From Candidatus Scalindua rubra (GTDB taxonomy: Bacteria > Planctomycetota > Brocadiia > Brocadiales > Scalinduaceae), in contig MAYW01000010.1 in assembly GCA_001723765.1 (NCBI GenBank), forward strand, positions 1-55,571: DNA of 55,571 nucleotides, written 5' to 3'. The notes under the pieces are model-generated. The model was given only the letters and a program-made list of their open reading frames with translations, did not search any database and was not told where the DNA came from. The stretch's first letter is position 1. Each line of letters begins with the position of its first letter. Both the position numbers and the translations under genes were made by a program. Shown here one piece after another: positions 1-6,785 of this stretch.

Positions 1-61
1 GGATTGTATAGGAATTTCCATTTTAATTACTTATTAATACTAATAAGATCATCAATTGCCT

Positions 62-108
62 CCCCCTCACCCGTACCTCCTCCCGGGGGAGAGGGAAGGG
101 TGAGGGGG
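62..108. repeat. palindromic repeat, 11-bp stem
   Basis: The 11-mer ccccctcaccc at 62-72 is exactly complementary to gggtgaggggg at 98-108. A smaller stem (ctccc/gggag) lies inside. A similar C/G-rich hairpin occurs near 38040-38095. It looks like a REP-type intergenic palindrome and lies just before the remnant gene ending at 437, so it may have replaced that gene's 5' end. Confidence 0.6.
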
Positions 109-111
109 TTA

Positions 112-437
112 AGTGCAGAATCACGGTTACTTTTCGATCATGCTGTTGCTCAAAATCATTTTGGTGGCAGCGTATTTTGGATGAGACATCTTGCCTCACT
201 TGATGGCGAACAGACAAATATAGAACACTGGCAAATCAAACGTGATGGAAGCCAGGTAATTGCTCAATATCAAGTGGAATTATGTACCCTTCCTTTCGGA
301 AGGATTCCAGCACTAACTCTTGGAATCCCTGCGAAAGCGGGGTTGACACACGCGTTAAATAGCATGAAATTCCACTTGATATTGAGCAATTACGAAGCCA
401 GAGAGGTATCGTCGAAATAATTTCGGAGTCAGAATGA
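112..437 (+). pseudogene. disrupted upstream partner of a two-gene module (MITE-interrupted)
   Basis: An open frame runs from the left and through the inverted-repeat element at 256-393, ending aberrantly at 420. If the element and one copy of its 8-bp duplication are removed in silico, base 255 joins 402. The frame then continues as RGIVEIISESE and stops at 435-437, overlapping the next gene's ATG at 434 in an ATGA coupling. This restores a classical two-gene operon, so the frame is read as a real gene whose 3' end was broken by insertion. Its 5' end is also uncertain because a REP-like palindrome precedes it. The family is not recognised; residues before the insertion include IEHWQIKRDGSQ. 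The pairing with a small downstream gene suggests a toxin-antitoxin-like module, by inference only. Confidence 0.5.
256..393. mobile_element. MITE-like element, 26-bp perfect TIRs, 8-bp TSD
   Basis: The 138-bp element starts with gtaattgctcaatatcaagt at 256 and ends with its exact reverse complement at 393; the 26-bp arms are 256-281 and 368-393. It is flanked by perfect 8-bp direct repeats gaagccag at 248-255 and 394-401, the hallmark of transposition. It encodes no transposase. A relative with 18-bp matching ends and a shared core lies at 8792-8986. Removing element plus one duplication (146 bp) restores the reading frame of the interrupted gene. Confidence 0.85.
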
Positions 438-805
438 TTGCTAACGACCTAGAATTAAATGTAACACTGGAACGTATCGCTCGTTTTCAAGCACAGGTAG
501 CCAATCTCCGCAAGGCTGAGACTAACCCGGAAAATTACCATGCGTCCGTTTCCGGCTTTTTGGCGGAAATTGACCGTATGCAGTTAGAAGTACGAGAGTA
601 TTTGTCTACCCACCCTTTCCTCACAGATTTTCATTGGCAGTCTGGGTATGGCGTTTTTTCAGTATCCCCTTCCCATTTAGGTGCTCTAAGAAAATATATT
701 GCAAATCAGAATGAACATCATGTTAAAGAAACATTTCAAGACGAATTTCGCAGGCTTTTACAAAAATATAATATTGATTATAATGAAAAATATGTATGGG
801 ATTAA
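434..805 (+). pseudogene. chimeric ORF: small antitoxin-like protein fused to Y1-transposase C-terminus
   Basis: This 123-residue frame has two halves. Residues 1-60 form a helical segment ending in REYLSTHP, which resembles the complete small second partner of a two-gene module. Residues about 64-123 match the C-terminal end of IS200/REP-associated Y1 transposases: a WQ-GYG-FSVS stretch, then YI-NQ-EHH, then a terminal Y-x-WD. The catalytic HUH and tyrosine parts are absent. The simplest reading is a deletion that fused the end of a small gene to the tail of a transposase. The start ATG overlaps the stop of the restored upstream frame. A hairpin with a T-tract follows at 838. An N-terminal relic of the same transposase family lies at 9534-9584. 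The fused protein may be expressed, but a function is unlikely. Confidence 0.6.
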
Positions 806-837
806 TGTTGAGATGCGGACGCAAATCTTATAATTGT

Positions 838-866
838 AAAACCCTTTCAGGGTTTATATCTTTTTT
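838..866 (+). terminator. intrinsic terminator
   Basis: The hairpin aaaccct-ttc-agggttt (838-854) is followed by atatctttttt. It lies 33 bp after the stop of the 434-805 frame. Confidence 0.6.
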
Positions 867-1181
867 CTTAAACCCAGGGTGACGCTTCGCTTACCCTGGG
901 CTATTGAATATAACCCCTTCGGGGTAAAAAAATATACAAATTAACACCCTCTGGGCAGACTTCGGTCGCCAACCCGCCAGAACGGCATTGTCGGGCTGGC
1001 AGAAGTTGGTTCCTGCCGCAGCCCATAATATATTGTGTATATTGCACTTACAACACCAATCAGCCGCTAACCCTATTAAAAAAAATGCACCCTCGGCAAG
1101 CTCGGTACTTAGCTCAGCATTTAGGGCATCGAAATGAAAATTCCTATATAATCAAGATATTTTTTAAAGTATGGTAGGCTC
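867..1181. other. gene-free spacer with several hairpins
   Basis: No gene is visible. It holds a stem cccagggt/accctggg (873-880/893-900), a short accccttcggggt hairpin (912-924), and GC-rich sequence with cccgccagaacgg and gggctggcagaag (about 965-1010). A short motif, aaattcctat, near 1140 recurs near 2022 and, inverted, near 10. These look like debris of small repeats. Confidence 0.5.
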
Positions 1182-1706
1182 TTAACCACTAATGCTTTTT
1201 ATTAATTTCAACAATCCTTTAATTATTGTTGCGGGTGTTGGAGGGCATCCGTGGATGTGGCAATCAACCGGTAGTACGTTGCTAACTCCATCCCTGGTTG
1301 CATAGCTTCCCTTGTATACGCCTCCATCAATCGCGCAATCTCCGCATGCAATGACAAGTTTTGGTTCCGGCATTGCAAGATATGTTTTTTTCAGGGCAAG
1401 CTCCATCTGCCTTGATACGGGCCCTGCAGCAAGTAACACATCAGCGTGTCTTGGCGATGCCACAATGTCGACTCCAAACCTTTGGACGTCATAAATGGGA
1501 TTTGTAAGCGCTATACATTCCCATTCACAGGCATTGCAGGAGCCCGCATCTACCTGTCTTATCCTCAGCGACTTGCCAAAGATTCTATTCATCTTCTTCT
1601 CCGGGGATAATATATCTATTGCTTCATCAGGCAATGCTTTAAAAGATTTAGGGAACTTAATCGCCTTTTTCTTACTTATCTTATTCTTTAAAATTTCCAT
1701 CCACAT
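1182..1706 (-). CDS. ehrS: Ehr/Hyf-type complex small Fe-S subunit (NuoB/HyfI-like)
   Basis: This is the 174-residue small electron-transfer subunit of a group-4 hydrogenase-related complex, homologous to NuoB, HyfI and EchC. Cysteines for a proximal [4Fe-4S] cluster are present: C57 and C60 in GSCNACEWEC, C121/C124 in ACGDC, and C154 in HIHGCPPTP. The cluster itself therefore appears intact, although the partner large subunit has lost its nickel site. The start at 1706 is supported by AGGAAG about 7 nt upstream; an in-frame ATG at 1700 is possible. It is the last gene of the operon, but 490 bp of repeat-filled DNA separates it from ehrL, unlike the 1-6 bp gaps elsewhere. Whether it is still co-transcribed is open. 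The protein would sit on the cytoplasmic face. Confidence 0.85.
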   Translation of the reverse strand: MWMEILKNKISKKKAIKFPKSFKALPDEAIDILSPEKKMNRIFGKSLRIRQVDAGSCNACEWECIALTNPIYDVQRFGVDIVASPRHADVLLAAGPVSRQMELALKKTYLAMPEPKLVIACGDCAIDGGVYKGSYATRDGVSNVLPVDCHIHGCPPTPATIIKGLLKLIKSISG

Positions 1707-1759
1707 TAACGTCTTCCTTTTAGATTTAAAATGAAAATTCCCATACTATAAATTTACTT

Positions 1760-1939
1760 TAACGCAGAGGCGCAGAGAGCGCAGAGCTTATTAGGGAACT
1801 TATTATAATTTGTTGACTACCCGGAAAATTCCATCTCGTAATACTTCAACATGAAAATTGATTAAATCTAAATGAATAACTCCCTTCTTATTTTACACCA
1901 GTCTTTATAACCCTCTGCGTCCTCTGCGCCTCTGCGTTA
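1760..1939. repeat. 180-bp unit with about 27-bp imperfect inverted ends
   Basis: The left arm (1760-1786) begins taacgcagaggcgcagag. The right arm (1913-1939) is its near-perfect reverse complement, ending cctctgcgtta. Related acagagacacagag and ctctgcgtgag strings occur near 9830 and 9970. Confidence 0.7.
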
Positions 1940-1970
1940 AAATAAAAGACTAAAGACTTAATTCACAAAG

Positions 1971-2010
1971 CCTGCCCTGGTGCGATCCGCCCTGCGGTCT
2001 GGGCCAGGGA
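1971..2010 (+). repeat. REP core copy A
   Basis: This is a 40-bp GC-rich core beginning cctgccctggtgcgatcc and ending gtctgggccaggga. Near-identical copies lie at 15490-15524 (inverted), 30158-30200 (inside ubiD) and 55411-55490 (compound). Confidence 0.8.
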
Positions 2011-2196
2011 TTTAAAATGGAAATTCCTATAATTAAGTTACTCATTGCCACTGTAGCGGAAGCTTTAGGTTTCCACCTCCACGGGATAGTTGGCAAAGAT
2101 GGTTATTTGAACGTTTACATTGGAGTTGATCCCATGATGAGTGGAGGCATAAATGCCTCCTCTACATTTTATTCAATATAAAATAATATCCTCCTG

Positions 2197-3729
2197 TCAC
2201 ATATCACAGCCAGAATAAGATAGATTAAAACTCTTATTGCACAATGGAAAATCGGGCACTATATTGCCAGGTATGGCAAAAGGAACTGCCGGCCAGTTGC
2301 AGTAAGATGGAGATCTCAATTTCACCCTGAACGGTTTGCCATCTCTATCGGATTTAACCCAGTAAAATACGGAACCCCTGGGGGTCTCGGTAAAACCAAG
2401 GGCATATGAATCTGGAGGTATTTCCTTTGTTTCTACATGCAAGTCTCCCTTATAACTTCCTTTTAGTATGTCATTGATTAATGACAGGGAGCTTTCTGTT
2501 TCATCCGCCCTGACCATCATTCTGGCAAGGGCATCGCCTTCTGTCCGCGTATGCGTTTTAAAATCAAGTTTGTCATAAAGGAGATGTGGATGCGCCTTCC
2601 TTATATCATCATTGAGTCCTGATCCCCTTGCGGCAACGCCGGTTACAGCTAGCTGTGCCGCTATTTTTTTTGGCAGCTTTCCCGTATCCTCAAGTCTTTC
2701 AACATGCGTAACCGATCCGAGAAGCAACTTCACAAACTTTCTGTACTCCTTTGCAACCATATCGATTGTGGTCGAAATGTCAACTGCCTGCAAAAAAACA
2801 TCTTTTGCCACACCTCCGATCATATTTACGCCTCTCAGGTATCTGCTTCCTGTTAATCCTTCGTTAAGCTGCAAAAGCTTCTCCTTTATAGTTGCCCCCC
2901 TTGCTTGTCCCACGGTAACCGCGGTGCCTGCGCACATGTTACCGATATCTCCTATATGGTTATAAAGCCTCTCAAGTTCAAGGAGAAGAGTCCTTATCGC
3001 CCTGGCTTTTTCGGTTGTATTAATGCCTGCCATTCTTTCCACTGCCATACTATACGCAACTGAATGCGAGAATGATGAAGTGCCTGAAACACGCTCGGCA
3101 AGCTTAAGGCCGTCAAAGAAGCTCATACCCTCAAAATGTTTTTCTGTGCCCTTGTGAGTATAGAATAATCTCGGCTCAAGAAAAAGTATTGTCTCTCCCA
3201 CAGCGCTGAATCTGAAATGTCCCGGTTCTATAATCCCTGCATGAACAGGTCCAACAGGGATTTCACAAACCCCCTCGCCTTCAACTTCCATAAAGTCGTA
3301 AGGTACTTTTCTTATAACCCCTTCCCCCCATTCCTTCAAATCATTTTCCGATATTTCCCAGTCCTTCCTGAGTGGATGCGAATCTGCAGGAAACGAATCG
3401 TGAAATACCAGCCTTCGCAGGTCTGGATGTCCTTCCGGAATCAGGCCAAACATGTCCCTTATCTCACGTTCATACCAATGGGCTGCCGGGACACAGTCTG
3501 TTATACTTTTATATTTCGGATTATCCGCTTTAAGCTTAAAGAATGGGATATAAAAGGTATCCTCGTCTTGTCCGGAAAATACGGCATATATCTTAAAACA
3601 ATTATCAGTTGCCCTTTCGTCCGTAGCAAACATAAGGCGAAGAATAACAGCATTTTTTTTATACAGTGAAGTACAGTGGTCCCTGAACTCACCAGGTTCA
3701 ACTTCTGTATATTTTTCATTTTCAGTCAT
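2197..3729 (-). CDS. ehrL: hydrogenase-related large subunit lacking the NiFe ligands (NuoC-NuoD fusion)
   Basis: This 510-residue protein fuses a NuoC/HyfG-N domain (about 1-140) to a NuoD/HycE-like catalytic domain (about 155-510). In true group-4 [NiFe] hydrogenases two CxxC motifs bind nickel. Here the first is ERVSGTS (E212-S218, with S215 and S218 in place of cysteines). The C-terminal DPCxxC is replaced by NLSYSG (S504 and G507). The chain stops just after that motif, so there is no maturation-protease tail. These changes match the Ehr (energy-converting hydrogenase related) family rather than a hydrogenase. H2 chemistry is therefore unlikely, and the protein may instead couple electron transfer from ehrS to ion movement. 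The start at 3729 follows CAGGAAAC about 9 nt upstream and lies 6 bp after the ehrD stop. Confidence 0.87.
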   Translation of the reverse strand: MTENEKYTEVEPGEFRDHCTSLYKKNAVILRLMFATDERATDNCFKIYAVFSGQDEDTFYIPFFKLKADNPKYKSITDCVPAAHWYEREIRDMFGLIPEGHPDLRRLVFHDSFPADSHPLRKDWEISENDLKEWGEGVIRKVPYDFMEVEGEGVCEIPVGPVHAGIIEPGHFRFSAVGETILFLEPRLFYTHKGTEKHFEGMSFFDGLKLAERVSGTSSFSHSVAYSMAVERMAGINTTEKARAIRTLLLELERLYNHIGDIGNMCAGTAVTVGQARGATIKEKLLQLNEGLTGSRYLRGVNMIGGVAKDVFLQAVDISTTIDMVAKEYRKFVKLLLGSVTHVERLEDTGKLPKKIAAQLAVTGVAARGSGLNDDIRKAHPHLLYDKLDFKTHTRTEGDALARMMVRADETESSLSLINDILKGSYKGDLHVETKEIPPDSYALGFTETPRGSVFYWVKSDRDGKPFRVKLRSPSYCNWPAVPFAIPGNIVPDFPLCNKSFNLSYSGCDM

Positions 3730-3735
3730 CTTGTA

Positions 3736-5199
3736 TCAGTTTCCTGTTATAATCTTTACAGAACTATTCAACATTCCATCAAGAAATCCCGGGATATAAA
3801 TACCCAGCACAAGCATGGTAACAACCAATATGATAATGGGAAAGAGACTCATTTTGTTTTCATTCTTTTTCTCTTTTTCGCTGTCTGTGCTGGGGGCGCC
3901 AAATGCCATACTCCCGAAATGGTGAAGTATTCCACCAAAGATAATCGTAGCAAATACAATAAAGAGCGAAAATGTTACCCAGTTTCCCTTGTCAACTGCG
4001 GCCTTAAGTATAGTATATTCGCTCAGAAAAATGTTAAATGGAGGGCAGCCCGCAATAGCTAATGCGCCAAGCAACATTACAGTGCCTGAGATAGGTAATA
4101 AAACTATTGCGCCCTTGACTTTGCCGATTACTGTAGAATGGTATTTAAGTCTTACCCGGCCTGTTGTAAAGAATAACAGAGTCTTTACAATTGCATGGTT
4201 GAGCATATGTAATAATGCTCCGTAAATACCCCAGAAACTTCCTATTCCCACGCCAATTGCTATAATGCCGATATGTTCTATACTGGAATATGCAAGCAAT
4301 CTCTTATAATTGTTTTGTAAGAGTATGAACGCTGTAGCAATACCCATAGATACCAGTCCAAATATTAAAAGGAGATGATTATAAAAAGTTGTATCCAGAG
4401 ATGCATTCCCGATGATTACAAACCTCACGATTCCCAAAAGAGCACATTTAATGAGCACTCCGGAAAGAAGAGCGCTTATGGGTGACGGCGCCTGGCTGTG
4501 GGCGTCCGGCAGCCAATTATGAATAGGCGCAAAACCGGCCTTTGCCCCATATCCTACAATGATTAAGATAAAGGCCAACTGCAGGGTTTTAGGATTCATA
4601 TCATGTGCTATATCTCTAAGCTCTGTCCAGTTCAACGTGCCGTCCCCCCCCAATGCAGAAGCAGAGGCATAATATACTATAAATATGCCGAGCAGCCCAA
4701 AAGTAATACCTACCGTACAGAGGATAATATATTTCCATGCAGCTTCCACAGACTCCTTGTCTTTGTAAAACCCCACAAGCATAGAAGTTACAAGAGTTGT
4801 GCCCTCTATCGCCATCCAGAATATCGCAATGTTATTAGAAACAGTTGCGAGCACCATTGTAAATATGAATAGGTGTAATAACGCATAAAAATATCTGAGT
4901 TCCTTTATGTCTATCACACCTTCCTTAAATTCATGTCCCATGTAATCTATGGAATACATTGCGGCAACAAACGAAATAAATATTAGTATAGACATAAAAT
5001 ACGAAGAAAAGGCGTCCATAAAAAACATGTCTCTAAAGAAATATATGGGAGCTGAAAGCGAAGCCGCTATAGGAAATATTGAGGCAATCGCCAAAACTGC
5101 AGCGCCGATGAGATTAATGTACTCAATGTCTCTTCTATTCTTTGCAAAATAGCACAGTGTAGCCGTAATAAGCGGTATGAGAAGCAATAAACCTATCAT
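3736..5199 (-). CDS. ehrD: Ehr/HyfF-like antiporter-type membrane subunit
   Basis: This 487-residue, highly hydrophobic protein belongs to the NuoL/M/N-MrpA/D antiporter-like family (proton_antipo_M). It has about 14 predicted membrane segments. Family signatures include the GYGAKAGFAPIHNWLPDAHS region (about 215-240), with a lysine and acidic and histidine residues in the membrane, and the LLAYSSIEHIG motif that follows. In the complex it would be one of two proton- or sodium-translocating modules. The gene starts 6 bp after ehrC. The C-terminal half carries a short charged loop (SEKEKKNENK). Confidence 0.85.
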   Translation of the reverse strand: MIGLLLLIPLITATLCYFAKNRRDIEYINLIGAAVLAIASIFPIAASLSAPIYFFRDMFFMDAFSSYFMSILIFISFVAAMYSIDYMGHEFKEGVIDIKELRYFYALLHLFIFTMVLATVSNNIAIFWMAIEGTTLVTSMLVGFYKDKESVEAAWKYIILCTVGITFGLLGIFIVYYASASALGGDGTLNWTELRDIAHDMNPKTLQLAFILIIVGYGAKAGFAPIHNWLPDAHSQAPSPISALLSGVLIKCALLGIVRFVIIGNASLDTTFYNHLLLIFGLVSMGIATAFILLQNNYKRLLAYSSIEHIGIIAIGVGIGSFWGIYGALLHMLNHAIVKTLLFFTTGRVRLKYHSTVIGKVKGAIVLLPISGTVMLLGALAIAGCPPFNIFLSEYTILKAAVDKGNWVTFSLFIVFATIIFGGILHHFGSMAFGAPSTDSEKEKKNENKMSLFPIIILVVTMLVLGIYIPGFLDGMLNSSVKIITGN

Positions 5200-5205
5200 C
5201 TTTAT

Positions 5206-5865
5206 CTATCCCTTTAACGTAGTTAATTGATCAAGGTCAGCAGAAGAAAATTTGTGCTTGATCTGTATCATAAAAATGCCCAATATTATCACAACCATAA
5301 GCAGGTCAAACAAGATTCCAAGCTCGACAATTATGGGCATTCCGGAAGTCAGCGAAAAACCTGCCATGAAAAGTCCATTTTCCATAAATAAAAGACCCAA
5401 AACCTGAGTTACAGCCTTTTTTCGGGTTATCATTATAAACAACCCCATTAATATTACCGCTATAGATATCTTAAGGACATAGCTCGAAAAACCCGTAACA
5501 AAAATGCCCTTACCAAGTGAGACGTAAACAATTGCGATCAGGATACCTGATATAGTCAGGGACAACGTATTACTTATATATGGTTCTACTATATGTGTTG
5601 TTCCCATCTTACGGACTATACTCCTTAAAAATAAAGGCAATAACAGGCCCTTTGTGGCTAGTGTCAGGAATGCGGCAATATAAAGGTGCGTATCACCCTC
5701 CTTAACTGCCACAAAAAAGATCAATAGCGAAAGGAACCATGAATTAAGCACATATGCCTTTATGCAGGATTCAAGTCGCTTCATGGCATTTAGAGAAACA
5801 GCCGTAAGAAGTATCGCAACGGGCACAAAATCTAATACGTGAAACAAATCAATCCAATCTTTCAT
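5206..5865 (-). CDS. ehrC: Ehr/HyfE-like membrane subunit
   Basis: This 219-residue protein has about six or seven hydrophobic segments and resembles HyfE, which corresponds to NuoK plus extra helices. Its C-terminal half carries a glutamate-containing helix (VELGILFDLLMVVIILG) typical of this group. It would form part of the lateral membrane arm. Only 1 bp separates its start from the ehrB stop. Confidence 0.78.
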   Translation of the reverse strand: MKDWIDLFHVLDFVPVAILLTAVSLNAMKRLESCIKAYVLNSWFLSLLIFFVAVKEGDTHLYIAAFLTLATKGLLLPLFLRSIVRKMGTTHIVEPYISNTLSLTISGILIAIVYVSLGKGIFVTGFSSYVLKISIAVILMGLFIMITRKKAVTQVLGLLFMENGLFMAGFSLTSGMPIIVELGILFDLLMVVIILGIFMIQIKHKFSSADLDQLTTLKG

Positions 5866-5866
5866 T

Positions 5867-6784
5867 TTATTTCCCTATCATCAAAAGGGTTAAAAGTGAC
5901 AATACTGCGAGAACAAAGGAACCTCCCAGAAGTGAAGGAAGTTGAAAAAACCTCAACTTTGCTCTCGTTGACTCTATTACGGCCATAAAACTTACCATAA
6001 AAAGCATTTTTAATGAATAAACACCTGAAGATATAATAAGCCCTGACATCCCGGTATTATGCGCAATTCCTACAGGAAAAAACATGTCGATAGCAAGGGT
6101 AAACAAAAGCATCTGTTTCATATAGTGAGACCATTCTATCAGAGCAAGATACCTTCCCGAATACTCAAGTATCATTCCTTCATGAATCATAGTAAGCTCA
6201 AGGTGCGTGTCTGGATTATCCACAGGTATCCTGCCGGTATCCGCTATAATGGCTATCAGAAACGCGACTAGGGCCAGGACATGGGATGGTGTAACAATGT
6301 AATTCTGAGACTCCGCAATCCTTGCTATATTTGTCGAACCCGCCGTTAATGCCACAGTAAATATACAAAGCATAAGCATGGGCTCAACGAGTATTGAAAC
6401 TACCATCTCCCGACTGCTCCCCTCACCTCCAAAGGCAGTTCCTGCGTCAAGGGCAGCCAGCGCCAAAAAAAATCTTCCCAGCGCAAATATGTAAATTAAT
6501 GCTATGACATCGCCCATTATGCCAAATGATGACTTTGTAGTTATTACGGGAATCAGCATGGCAGCGACTATAGTGGAGGTAAAGACAATGAATGGCGTGG
6601 CCTTAAATATCCATGACGTAACGCTGGAAAAAACCATTTCTTTCTTTAAAAGTTTTGCCAAATCGTAATATGGCTGTAATATACCAGCGCCAACTCTGCC
6701 CTGGAAGTTAGCCTTAAGTTTCTTTATAACTCCCTGAATCAATGGGGATAATATTATAATTATGACAAATTGTAGATTTTCCAT
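5867..6784 (-). CDS. ehrB: Ehr/HyfC-like (NuoH) membrane subunit
   Basis: This is a NuoH/HyfC family protein that anchors the peripheral arm to the membrane. Hallmarks are GRVGAGILQPYYDLAKLLKKE near the N-terminus and a central ALAALDAGTAFGGEGSSREM segment. DTGRIPVDNPDTHLELTMIHEG follows, with conserved acidic residues facing the quinone-like/coupling site. I place the start at ATG 6784 (MENLQF), 1 bp after the ehrA stop. An upstream TTG at 6835 would add 17 unlikely residues overlapping ehrA. About eight membrane segments are visible. Confidence 0.85.
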   Translation of the reverse strand: MENLQFVIIIILSPLIQGVIKKLKANFQGRVGAGILQPYYDLAKLLKKEMVFSSVTSWIFKATPFIVFTSTIVAAMLIPVITTKSSFGIMGDVIALIYIFALGRFFLALAALDAGTAFGGEGSSREMVVSILVEPMLMLCIFTVALTAGSTNIARIAESQNYIVTPSHVLALVAFLIAIIADTGRIPVDNPDTHLELTMIHEGMILEYSGRYLALIEWSHYMKQMLLFTLAIDMFFPVGIAHNTGMSGLIISSGVYSLKMLFMVSFMAVIESTRAKLRFFQLPSLLGGSFVLAVLSLLTLLMIGK

Positions 6785-6785
6785 A

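Larger units (their letters stand above)
1707..2196. other. repeat-filled gap inside the ehr operon
   Basis: This 490-bp stretch between ehrL and ehrS has no gene. It contains a 180-bp unit bounded by inverted acgcagaggcgcagag sequences, a REP core at 1971-2010, and a region at 2045-2185 with gtagcggaagctttaggttt and gtggaggcataaatgcctcc that resembles sequence near 9346-9380. It appears to be repeats accumulated within an operon. Confidence 0.6.

Noticed and set aside
4-420. 138-codon open frame from the window start
   Set aside because: Its first part runs through a palindromic repeat and its last third is the MITE at 256-393; only the middle is likely gene remnant.
2197-3729. Reading ehrL as an active [NiFe] hydrogenase large subunit
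   Set aside because: All four nickel-binding cysteines are replaced and the maturation tail is absent.
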